The notes beneath the pieces are model-generated. The model was given only the letters and a program-made list of their open reading frames with translations. It was not told the origin of the DNA and searched no databases. DNA of 10,030 nt from an uncultured Desulfuromonadales bacterium. GTDB lineage: Bacteria; Desulfobacterota; Desulfuromonadia; Desulfuromonadales; Geopsychrobacteraceae. The translations under genes were made by a program, and so were the position numbers. Shown here in pieces: positions 1-5,652 of the stretch (positions are counted from its first letter, which is position 1; every line of letters begins with the position of its first letter). The stretch spans positions 1 through 10,030 of the forward strand of contig CALZLE010000451.1 of the NCBI GenBank assembly GCA_945788205.1. Reading direction: 5' to 3'.

Positions 1-9
1 GATTTTAAA

Positions 10-86
<77 letters not shown>

Positions 87-101
87 ACACGAAAGACCAA
101 G

Positions 102-130
102 GTTATCGCTCAATCTTGGGGGATTGTCAA
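102..130 (-). promoter_or_regulatory. sigma70-type promoter of tRNA-Arg
   Basis: On the minus strand a perfect -35 TTGACA (125-130) is followed, after exactly 17 bases, by the -10 hexamer GATAAC (102-107, 4 of 6 consensus). Transcription would start near 95, about 9 bases before the mature tRNA 5' end at 86. The -35 box begins only 7 bases after the stop codon of the lipoprotein gene. Confidence 0.75.
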
Positions 131-137
131 CCTTTTT

Positions 138-602
138 TTACCGCTGCGCCTTATAATCCAACAGCAGAATTTTGTAGCGCGGATCGACAAACTGATGCCG
201 ATCTGGATAGAGGCCAAAAACCCAATCCCGGTGGATTTCCTGTTCGCCATCATTCACCACGATTTGTACGGCAGGGTTGGTCAACTGATTCGACGCCGAT
301 GTCGCCCGTTCGCTGTTAACCGCAAATGCCGGCATGAAGCTTTCCACCTTTACCCGCATTTTCGAGCCAGGGATTTGAAAACTGCCACCGATATCAACTT
401 GATAGATATTTTCCGTCTCTTGCTGCTGGTCGTGCAAAGCAATCTTGACCGACTTCCATTGCCCCACGACCGAATCTGGGACAACAACGACCGTCTCTTT
501 AGGAGCTGGCTTTGTCTCCTCAACCTTTGCTTCCTGCTCCCCACAAGCAGAAATTAAAAGTGACATCAAGATACAGAAAACTATCAATAAACGTTTGTCC
601 AT
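138..602 (-). CDS. small lipoprotein, DUF2155-like
   Basis: The product is 154 residues. It opens with a short positive n-region (DKR), a hydrophobic stretch and the lipobox I17-S18-A19-C20, so it should be lipidated on Cys20 and held in the envelope. A charged, Pro/Glu/Lys-rich linker (about 22-45) leads to one folded domain (about 46-150) with the motif DWVFGLYPD and a C-terminal LLLDY. From memory this resembles the DUF2155 proteins found in Geobacter and Desulfuromonas relatives; no biochemical function is known to me. I chose the ATG at 602 over one nine codons upstream because AGAGGG lies 6 bases before it and because it places the signal peptide at the very N-terminus. A possible promoter overlaps the upstream tRNA terminator. 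The lipoprotein call is solid; the family name is less so. Confidence 0.82.
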   Translation of the reverse strand: MDKRLLIVFCILMSLLISACGEQEAKVEETKPAPKETVVVVPDSVVGQWKSVKIALHDQQQETENIYQVDIGGSFQIPGSKMRVKVESFMPAFAVNSERATSASNQLTNPAVQIVVNDGEQEIHRDWVFGLYPDRHQFVDPRYKILLLDYKAQR

Positions 603-608
603 CGCCTG

Positions 609-614
609 CCCTCT
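609..614 (-). promoter_or_regulatory. Shine-Dalgarno site that fixes the lipoprotein start
   Basis: AGAGGG on the minus strand lies 6 bases upstream of the ATG at 600-602. The alternative ATG at 627-629 lies within the T-rich tail of the tRNA terminator and has no comparable site, so the shorter form is preferred. Confidence 0.65.
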
Positions 615-625
615 GGAAAAAGAAA

Positions 626-663
626 ACAAAAAAGCGGAGCGGCTATTATCGCCTACTCCGCTC
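626..663 (-). terminator. intrinsic terminator of the tRNA-Ser transcript
   Basis: Minus-strand stem-loop with AGCGGAG (656-662) pairing with CTCCGCT (633-639). Part of the interior (GGC/GCC) can also pair around a GATAAT-containing loop. The stem is followed by TTTTTTG and further T-rich sequence. This is a classic Rho-independent terminator, placed to end the tRNA-Ser(UGA)/tRNA-Ser(GCU)/rtT-like transcript just before the lipoprotein gene. Confidence 0.85.
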
Positions 664-673
664 TAAATATAAA
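645..673 (-). promoter_or_regulatory. possible promoter of the lipoprotein gene, overlapping the terminator
   Basis: On the minus strand TTTATA (668-673, 4 of 6 matches to the -35 consensus) and GATAAT (645-650, 5 of 6 matches to the -10 consensus) are separated by 17 bases. The -10 lies in the loop of the terminator hairpin, so an RNA starting here would hold only the second half of the stem and would not be terminated. No better promoter is visible for the lipoprotein gene. This is inference from hexamer matches only. Confidence 0.35.
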
Positions 674-683
674 GTCTCTTAAT

Positions 684-711
684 TTTAAACTGGCGGAGAG
701 GGGGGGATTCG
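684..711 (-). repeat. second copy of the tRNA-Ser 3' end (28-bp direct repeat, copy A)
   Basis: These 28 bases are identical to 843-870. That copy covers the T-loop-proximal CGAATCC, the whole 3' acceptor strand, the CCA and seven bases downstream of tRNA-Ser(GCU). The two copies are 159 bases apart. Copy A has no tRNA body attached: identity stops at 711, and the sequence beyond it is unrelated to a tRNA. Confidence 0.95.
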
Positions 712-842
712 GTCACTTCGTCAGCGCCATCATGGCGCCTCCTGCGTAACCTCCCCTGCGTTCGCTGCCGCAGCCATCCTGGCCGCTCTTCTGACATTAA
801 GTCAGCGCTCGCTCCGCTTCGAATCCCCGGAGGGCCGTAACG
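691..842 (-). ncRNA. tRNA-linked structured element, rtT-like
   Basis: The spacer after tRNA-Ser(GCU) is not plain sequence. Its ends pair as a 9-bp stem, GGGGATTCG (820-828 read on the minus strand) with CGAATCCCC (703-711), the second arm being the duplicated tRNA tail. Inside are hairpins CTGAC/GTCAG (791-805), GCCA/TGGC (773-783), CTGCG/CGCAG (756-773) and GCGCCA/TGGCGC (724-738), with an open purine-rich stretch containing GGGGAGG and AGGAGG (738-756). A structured RNA that follows a tRNA and ends in a copy of that tRNA's 3' end matches what is known of the E. coli tyrT repeats and their rtT RNA. Processing of the tRNA 3' end would release it. Its function is unknown. The structure is visible in the sequence; membership of the rtT family is inference. 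Confidence 0.6.
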
Positions 843-937
<95 letters not shown>

Positions 938-965
938 GCATTGGTAAAACTATTCAATTTTTAAG

Positions 966-1051
966 TGGCGGAGGAGGTAGGATTCGAACCCACGGAACTT
1001 TCGTTCAACGGTTTTCAAGACCGCCGCCTTAAGCCACTCGGCCACTCCTCC
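966..1051 (-). tRNA. tRNA-Ser (anticodon UGA)
   Basis: An 86-nt type II tRNA on the minus strand. The acceptor stem is GGAGGAG (1045-1051) with CTCCTCC (970-976), the discriminator is G and CCA is encoded at 966-968. The anticodon loop CTTGAAA gives UGA, for UCN serine codons. The variable arm is long, as needed for recognition by seryl-tRNA synthetase. It is the first gene of the tRNA transcript and lies about 100 bases downstream of serS. Confidence 0.97.
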
Positions 1052-1091
1052 GTAGCCTTTACTCTTTCACATTTCGAAAAACGCGGCGTTC

Positions 1092-1120
1092 GTTGTATCG
1101 AATATCGCCGAAAAATGCAA
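1092..1120 (-). promoter_or_regulatory. candidate promoter of the two tRNA-Ser genes
   Basis: On the minus strand TTGCAT (1115-1120) and TACAAC (1092-1097) are exactly 17 bases apart, followed by a GC-rich stretch (GAACGCCGCG) typical of stringently controlled stable-RNA promoters. Transcription would start near 1085, about 34 bases before tRNA-Ser(UGA). The hexamers are 3/6 and 4/6 matches, so this is plausible rather than certain. Confidence 0.5.
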
Positions 1121-1133
1121 GCGGAAACCGCCT
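1111..1133 (-). terminator. possible weak terminator of serS
   Basis: Minus-strand AGGCGG (1128-1133) can pair with CCGCTT (1119-1124) around a TTT loop, with one G-U pair, followed by GCATTTTT. The stem is short. Its 3' half and T-run overlap the -35 box of the tRNA promoter, so serS transcripts may end here or read through into the tRNA genes. Confidence 0.35.
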
Positions 1134-1151
1134 CTACTCCAAATACCACGC

Positions 1152-2423
1152 CTACTTTTCTATTTTTTCCAGTCCGCCCATGTACGGTTTCAAAACATCG
1201 GGAATCAACACTGAACCGTCTTCTTGCTGATAGTTTTCGAGAATCGCCAACCAGGTGCGGCCAATCGCCAACCCCGAGCCGTTGAGGGTGTGGACCAGTT
1301 CTGGTTTTTTGGCGCCCTCGCGACGGAAGCGGATCGACGCCCGCCGGGCCTGAAAATCTGTGAAAGTCGAACAGGAGGAGATTTCACGGTAACACTGCTG
1401 TCCCGGCAGCCAGACTTCAATATCATAGGTCCGCGATGCAGAAAACCCAATATCGCCCGTACAGAGATCAACGACGCGGTACGGCAAGCCGAGCAGTTGC
1501 AGAACCTTCTCGGCATTGCCCAGCAGTTTCTCAAGCTCCGCATCGGAGTCCTCTGGACGAACAAACTTGACCAACTCAACTTTGTTAAACTGGTGCTGAC
1601 GGATCAAACCTCGGGTGTCGCGCCCATGTGACCCGGCTTCCTTGCGAAAACAGGGAGTATAGGCGGTGTAACAGAGCGGCAGTTCCTTTTCGTTGAGGAT
1701 TTCGTCACGGTGGATATTGGTCACCGGGACTTCGGCGGTCGGGATCAAAAACAGGTCGACATCCTCAGTGTGGAACAGATCACTCTCAAACTTCGGCAAC
1801 TGACCGGTCCCGGTCATCGAAGCTCGATTGACCAGAAATGGCGGCAGGGTTTCGGTGTAGCCATGCTGCTCAGTGTGCAGATCGAGCATAAAGTTGATCA
1901 GCGCCCGCTCCAAACGCGCTCCAGCTCCGGTATAAAGTGCGAACCGGGCTCCGGAAAGCTTGCTGGCCCGCTCAAAATCGAGAATGCCGAGTGCCTCACC
2001 GATATCCCAGTGAGCCTTGGCCTCAAATGCAAAATCAGCTTTCTCACCCCAGGCACGAATTTCAACATTTTCGTCCTCGGAGGCCCCAATCGGGCTTTCT
2101 GTATGCGGAATGTTCGGCACCCCCATCAGAATTTCGCTGAGCTGTTCTTCAACACCCCGCAGCTGATCGTCAAGTTCCTTGATGCGCACCGAAACTTCCT
2201 TCATCCGTGCGATCTCGCCTTGCACCTGACTCTTGTCTTTGGTTTTACCGATCAACGCCGAGACTTTATTCTTCTCCGCCTTGAGGGTCTCCCCTTCGCT
2301 GAGCAGTTCGCGACGCTGCTGATCGAGCTGCTGAAACCCGGACAGATCAACCCCTCCGCCACGGGCCGCCAACGCCTTTTCAGCTGCGGCAAAATTCTCA
2401 CGTAAATATCTGATATCGAGCAT
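1152..2423 (-). CDS. serS: seryl-tRNA synthetase
   Basis: Cytoplasmic class II synthetase that attaches serine to tRNA-Ser; the charged tRNA also feeds selenocysteine synthesis where that pathway exists. The product is 423 residues, normal for bacterial SerRS. The N-terminal ~110 residues are charged and helical, the coiled-coil arm that grips the long variable arm of tRNA-Ser. The core shows TAEVP (229-233), motif 2 beginning [15 protein letters not shown] (259-273) and motif 3 [20 protein letters not shown] (380-399, with Arg389). The ATG at 2423 has a strong GGAGGAG six bases upstream. A good promoter lies at 2466-2494, so serS can be expressed independently of the HD-domain gene upstream. 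Its two tRNA substrates are encoded immediately downstream on the same strand. No T-box-like leader is present, as the leader is only about 35-40 bases. Confidence 0.98.
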   Translation of the reverse strand: MLDIRYLRENFAAAEKALAARGGGVDLSGFQQLDQQRRELLSEGETLKAEKNKVSALIGKTKDKSQVQGEIARMKEVSVRIKELDDQLRGVEEQLSEILMGVPNIPHTESPIGASEDENVEIRAWGEKADFAFEAKAHWDIGEALGILDFERASKLSGARFALYTGAGARLERALINFMLDLHTEQHGYTETLPPFLVNRASMTGTGQLPKFESDLFHTEDVDLFLIPTAEVPVTNIHRDEILNEKELPLCYTAYTPCFRKEAGSHGRDTRGLIRQHQFNKVELVKFVRPEDSDAELEKLLGNAEKVLQLLGLPYRVVDLCTGDIGFSASRTYDIEVWLPGQQCYREISSCSTFTDFQARRASIRFRREGAKKPELVHTLNGSGLAIGRTWLAILENYQQEDGSVLIPDVLKPYMGGLEKIEK

Positions 2424-2465
2424 GATTTACTCCTCCATGCGATTTATTTAAAAGTCGAACAAAAG

Positions 2466-2494
2466 TTGATAACACTTCTATTTAACAGGGTCAA
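2466..2494 (-). promoter_or_regulatory. sigma70-type promoter of serS
   Basis: On the minus strand TTGACC (2489-2494, 5/6) and TATCAA (2466-2471, 4/6) are separated by 17 A/T-rich bases. The transcription start would be near 2459, giving a short leader that ends in GGAGGAG before the serS ATG. Confidence 0.7.
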
Positions 2495-2522
2495 GGATTG
2501 CAGCGCAGCAGATGGTGTGTAG

Positions 2523-3101
2523 CTATTTCTCGCTCCCACCATTGATCCACCAGTCTTTATCATCGTCAAACCACCATTTGGAGGAATCGGTTTCCCAAAT
2601 CGTCTCCGCTAACTGCTTGGCCACAACGGTCTGCAACCTCTCAAGCGAAAACGGATACCACTCATCCGCATAGCGGTTTCCCAAATCCTTGTACTCCTTG
2701 AGTGCCAGAATCATCTCCAGCTGATCAGCATCATGGGCCAGCTGTGCCTCGTGGGTCTCTTTGGCCATAAACTCTTGCAACGTTTCCCGGTAATCATCTC
2801 CGAAGGGCAGTTGGCGAGCCAGATCCTCTACCGCTTTCTCCTCGTCCGGCTTGACGTACTTTTTATTGACGTAGTTCAGATCGCCGATCCGTGCCTCGGG
2901 GATATCGTGAAATAAACAGAGCTGCAGCACCCGGCCGACATCTGCCTTGCCATCAATCTGTGCCAACGTATAACCGATCATCGCGGTACGAAAGCTGTGC
3001 TCCGCCACCGATTCGGCTCCGGAACCGAGAAACTGAAACCCTGTCCGCGGCGTACGCTTGAGCATGCCGACTTCAAACAGAAAATTGGCGAGATTTTTCA
3101 T
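2523..3101 (-). CDS. HD-domain phosphohydrolase, YfbR/HDDC2-like 5'-nucleotidase
   Basis: A 192-residue soluble protein of the HD superfamily. The metal-binding and catalytic set matches the YfbR/HDDC2 type: His35 in AEHSF, His65-Asp66 in LFHDIPEAR, Glu69, Asp74 in IGDL and Asp126 in HDADQLEM. E. coli YfbR removes phosphate from deoxynucleoside 5'-monophosphates in a divalent-metal-dependent way; a similar reaction here is inference from the family. The C-terminus is unusually Trp- and Asp-rich, with Trp pairs at 176-177 and 184-185. The ATG at 3101 is preceded by AGGA at 7 bases. It begins 16 bases after the stop of the EamA transporter gene, so the two are probably co-transcribed. serS, 99 bases downstream, has its own promoter. 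Confidence 0.88.
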   Translation of the reverse strand: MKNLANFLFEVGMLKRTPRTGFQFLGSGAESVAEHSFRTAMIGYTLAQIDGKADVGRVLQLCLFHDIPEARIGDLNYVNKKYVKPDEEKAVEDLARQLPFGDDYRETLQEFMAKETHEAQLAHDADQLEMILALKEYKDLGNRYADEWYPFSLERLQTVVAKQLAETIWETDSSKWWFDDDKDWWINGGSEK

Positions 3102-3117
3102 TTCTTTATCCTATCCG

Positions 3118-4002
3118 CTAGCCGTGCCAGACGAGAGCGACACCGGCAAGAATCATCCCAGCTGAAGTTAAACGAATTCGACCGAACGACTCCCCCAAAA
3201 ACAGCAGCCCGATCAACACCCCGATCAACAGACTGACCTGCCGTACCGGCACCGCATAACTGACCGGCGAGAGCTGCAAACCGAAGCGGAACGACAAAAA
3301 AGAAGCCAGCATCACCGGGCCTGACCAGAGCACCAACTTGCGACTCTGCCGCCACTCCCCTAAAACCCGACCCCGATAACCGGGCCGCAGCAGATTGAGC
3401 GACATAATGATCAGCATGAAGAAGACCAACACATAGGTGAAATGATAGGCCGAATAATCGTCCACCCCGGTTTTGTCGAGAATCGCACCGATCGAATAGA
3501 TAAACCCGGCAAACAGGGCCGCCTGCACGGAGCGATTTCCGAGCTGCGAAAAGGGCCGCACAATCTCCTCTGGCGACAAGCCACGTAATTGAATACAGTA
3601 AGCTCCGGCGACGATCAGCACAATCCCTGCCGCGCCCAAAGGGCTGAGATTCTCACCCAGCAGCATCACCCCCCAGAAGGGGACATAGAGCATTGATGTC
3701 TGCGCTAGCGGGTAAGTCATCGACAGATCGCCATCACGGTAAGCGATGCCGGTGAACCAATGATAGAGCACAAAACAGACGGCCGCAGCAGCTGCCAGCA
3801 GTAAAGAACGAGGTGAAAGCTCGGGTAATCCGAGGCCTGAGCCGAACATAAAAACGCTCATCATGCTCCAGGAACAGACAAACATCCACCAGATGAAGAT
3901 CGTCTTGTCCTTGCTTTGCTTCACCAGCAGGTTCCAAAGTGCGTGCATCAAGGCGGAAAATATGATCAGGGCTAAAGCGAAGCTATCCATGGCGGGCATC
4001 AT
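3118..4002 (-). CDS. EamA/DMT-family inner-membrane transporter
   Basis: A 294-residue, very hydrophobic protein with about ten predicted transmembrane segments in two homologous halves (about 5-140 and 160-292), the EamA layout of the drug/metabolite transporter superfamily. Marks of the family include ALMHALWNLLVK near the N-terminus, a Pro-rich mid-membrane segment (TYPLAQTSMLYVPFWGVMLLGE) and the repeated LxGE motif near the end of each half. The substrate cannot be told from sequence; relatives export amino acids, metabolites or drugs. The start is uncertain: ATGs at 4002, 3999 and 3990 all lack a convincing ribosome-binding site. A TATGAT hexamer (3998-4003) could be a -10 box giving an RNA that begins near the ATG at 3990, making the 290-residue form (MDSFAL...) leaderless; its -35 is poor. 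It shares a unit with the HD-domain gene downstream. Confidence 0.85.
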   Translation of the reverse strand: MMPAMDSFALALIIFSALMHALWNLLVKQSKDKTIFIWWMFVCSWSMMSVFMFGSGLGLPELSPRSLLLAAAAAVCFVLYHWFTGIAYRDGDLSMTYPLAQTSMLYVPFWGVMLLGENLSPLGAAGIVLIVAGAYCIQLRGLSPEEIVRPFSQLGNRSVQAALFAGFIYSIGAILDKTGVDDYSAYHFTYVLVFFMLIIMSLNLLRPGYRGRVLGEWRQSRKLVLWSGPVMLASFLSFRFGLQLSPVSYAVPVRQVSLLIGVLIGLLFLGESFGRIRLTSAGMILAGVALVWHG

Positions 4003-4032
4003 AGCTGATGGCCAGCGGGAATGAAAGTCGCT

Positions 4033-4060
4033 TTGACAGCCTGACTTTGAGGGTTATGCT
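4033..4060 (+). promoter_or_regulatory. candidate promoter of fumC
   Basis: A perfect TTGACA (4033-4038) is followed after 16 bases by TATGCT (4055-4060, 4/6). Transcription would start near 4067 and give a leader of about 55 bases that includes the palindrome at 4089-4104. Confidence 0.6.
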
Positions 4061-4088
4061 TATTGATATTGCCTTCTTCCCGAGGACG

Positions 4089-4104
4089 AAATGTAGACAC
4101 ATTT
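4089..4104 (+). promoter_or_regulatory. palindrome in the fumC leader, possible operator
   Basis: AAATGT-AGAC-ACATTT is a perfect inverted repeat with 6-base arms and a 4-base centre. It lies about 22 bases downstream of the predicted fumC start point and 19 bases before the ATG, where a bound repressor could block transcription. It does not match the FNR or LexA sites I know. It could also act as a weak RNA hairpin near the ribosome-binding site. Confidence 0.4.
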
Positions 4105-4122
4105 TTAGAAGGGTTTAAATAC

Positions 4123-5511
4123 ATGAGTGAACATAGAATTGAACAGGATTCTTTAGGCGAGATGCAGGTCCCGGAAGACGCGCTTTATGGCGCTCAGACC
4201 GCACGCGCCATCGATAATTTTCCAATCTCCGGCATTCGATTAAAACGACCAATGATCCGGGCTCTCGGGCTGCTCAAGAAGCATGCAGCACAGACCAATC
4301 TGGATCTTGGTTTGCTGTCCGCCGAAGCGACTGATGCCATCATTCGCGCGGCAGATGAGGTTGTAGCCGGGACATTGGATGAGCATTTCCCGGTCGACAT
4401 TTTTCAGACCGGCTCCGGCACCAGCAGCAACATGAACACCAATGAAGTGATCGCCAACCGCGCTGCGCGACTGCTCGGCCAACCGATCGGCAGCAAAGCG
4501 ATTCATCCGAACGACCAGGTCAACATGGGGCAATCGAGCAACGATGTCTTCCCCAGCGCCATCCACATTGCCTGCGCCGAACAGCTGCATCAGCAATTGC
4601 TTCCCGCCTTGGAACAACTGCTCCAGCAAATGACCGAAAAAGCCGAAGAATTCGAATCGATACTGAAGATCGGCCGGACCCATTTGCAGGATGCGACACC
4701 GATCAAATTGGGACAGGTCTTTTCCGGTTACGCTCGGCAAGTGGAGCTGACTCACGAGCGACTCTCGATCTGCAGCAGTCCCCTTTACGAACTGGCGCTC
4801 GGCGGAACCGCCGTCGGCACCGGCATCAACACTCACCCGCAGTTCGCCAATAAAGCCATCGCCGCCATCGCCCGGGAAACGCGCTTACCCTTCCGAGAAG
4901 CGGTCAACCATTTTGAGGCACAGGGGGCCAAAGGAGCGCTGATTTCGACCAGCAGTAGTCTCAAAGACTGCGCTGTCAGCCTGTTCAAAATTGCCAACGA
5001 TATCCGCTTTCTGGCCAGCGGCCCGCGTTGCGGTATCGGCGAACTGGTGTTACCGGCAGTTCAGCCGGGCAGCTCAATCATGCCGGGGAAGATCAATCCG
5101 GTGATGGCCGAATCATTAATGCAGGTTTGCGCCCAAGTGGTTGGCAACGATGCAACCGTTGCCCTTTGCGGCCTGTCGGGCAACTTTGAACTGAATGTGA
5201 TGATGCCGGTGATGGCGCACAACATCCTGCAGAGCATCGAACTGCTCAGCAACGGCGCCCGAGCCTTTGAAGAAAAATGTCTGGGTGGGCTACAGGCAGA
5301 CGAACAACGCTGCACCGATCTGCTGGAACAGAGTCTGGCACTGGTCACTGCACTGGTTCCGGAGATCGGCTACGACCGCTCTGCAGAGCTGGCCAAACTG
5401 GCGCACAAAACCGGGCGCACTTTACGGGAGCTGGCGCTGGAGGATGGGGTTTCGGCCGACACTCTGGATAAGCTGCTCGACCCGGCAACGATGACGGAAC
5501 CGAAGGAGTAG
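4123..5511 (+). CDS. fumC: class II fumarate hydratase (fumarase C)
   Basis: Interconverts fumarate and L-malate in the TCA cycle; the enzyme is a cytoplasmic homotetramer that needs no iron-sulfur cluster. The product is 462 residues, close to E. coli FumC (467). Visible motifs are TGSGTSSNMNTNEV (96-109), HPNDQVNMGQSSND (128-141), GRTHLQDATP with the base-pair histidine His187, GGTAVGTGINTHP (227-239), and the signature GSSIMPGKINP (316-326) with the catalytic serine loop and Lys323. HPND, THLQD and MPGK favour fumarase over aspartase, which has MPAK and TQLQD in these places. The ATG at 4123 is chosen over an upstream in-frame TTG at 4063 because it has AGAAGGG nine bases before it and because the protein then begins like other FumC proteins. 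It is transcribed divergently from the EamA transporter. Confidence 0.96.
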   Translation: MSEHRIEQDSLGEMQVPEDALYGAQTARAIDNFPISGIRLKRPMIRALGLLKKHAAQTNLDLGLLSAEATDAIIRAADEVVAGTLDEHFPVDIFQTGSGTSSNMNTNEVIANRAARLLGQPIGSKAIHPNDQVNMGQSSNDVFPSAIHIACAEQLHQQLLPALEQLLQQMTEKAEEFESILKIGRTHLQDATPIKLGQVFSGYARQVELTHERLSICSSPLYELALGGTAVGTGINTHPQFANKAIAAIARETRLPFREAVNHFEAQGAKGALISTSSSLKDCAVSLFKIANDIRFLASGPRCGIGELVLPAVQPGSSIMPGKINPVMAESLMQVCAQVVGNDATVALCGLSGNFELNVMMPVMAHNILQSIELLSNGARAFEEKCLGGLQADEQRCTDLLEQSLALVTALVPEIGYDRSAELAKLAHKTGRTLRELALEDGVSADTLDKLLDPATMTEPKE

Positions 5512-5518
5512 CCTGACA

Positions 5519-5541
5519 GGGCGGCGAGAAATCAGCCGCCC
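5519..5541 (+). terminator. GC-rich hairpin after fumC, probable terminator without a T-run
   Basis: GGGCGGC (5519-5525) pairs perfectly with GCCGCCC (5535-5541) around a 9-base loop, starting 8 bases after the fumC stop. There is no run of T on either strand, so it is not a textbook intrinsic terminator. It may pause polymerase or protect the fumC mRNA 3' end. Confidence 0.5.
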
Positions 5542-5616
5542 GACTCCCAAACCACCGCCTAAGCTGCAAACGACGGATTGCTCTTCCCTTCACATAAAGC
5601 ATTCCGATCTTTTCCT

Positions 5617-5644
5617 TTGAGAATCCGTGCTGGCCGAGTAAGAT
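5617..5644 (+). promoter_or_regulatory. candidate promoter of the MFS gene, set for a near-leaderless RNA
   Basis: TTGAGA (5617-5622, 5/6) and TAAGAT (5639-5644, 4/6) are separated by 16 bases. The expected start point is about 5651, one or two bases before the ATG at 5653, which fits the absence of a clear ribosome-binding site. This is hexamer matching only. Confidence 0.35.
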
Positions 5645-5652
5645 CAAGCGCT

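Noticed and set aside
714..743. A mini-ORF (MMALTK) behind AGGAGG inside the rtT-like element, minus strand
   Set aside because: The spacing to the ATG is only about four bases, the ATG is buried in a strong hairpin, and a six-codon frame is expected by chance.
1710..2405. A 231-codon plus-strand frame antisense to serS
   Set aside because: serS is unmistakable over its full length on the other strand; the antisense product has no recognisable domain and no ribosome-binding site, so it is a codon-bias shadow.
2424..2522. A T-box or other riboswitch leader for serS
   Set aside because: The promoter leaves only about 35-40 bases of leader, too short for a T-box, and no conserved T-box sequence is present.
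4055..4080. An FNR-type site near the fumC promoter (TTGAT present)
   Set aside because: The half-site TTGAT is not followed by ATCAA at the required spacing.
4240..4836. A 198-codon minus-strand frame antisense to fumC
   Set aside because: It lies entirely within the conserved fumC core and is explained by fumC codon usage.
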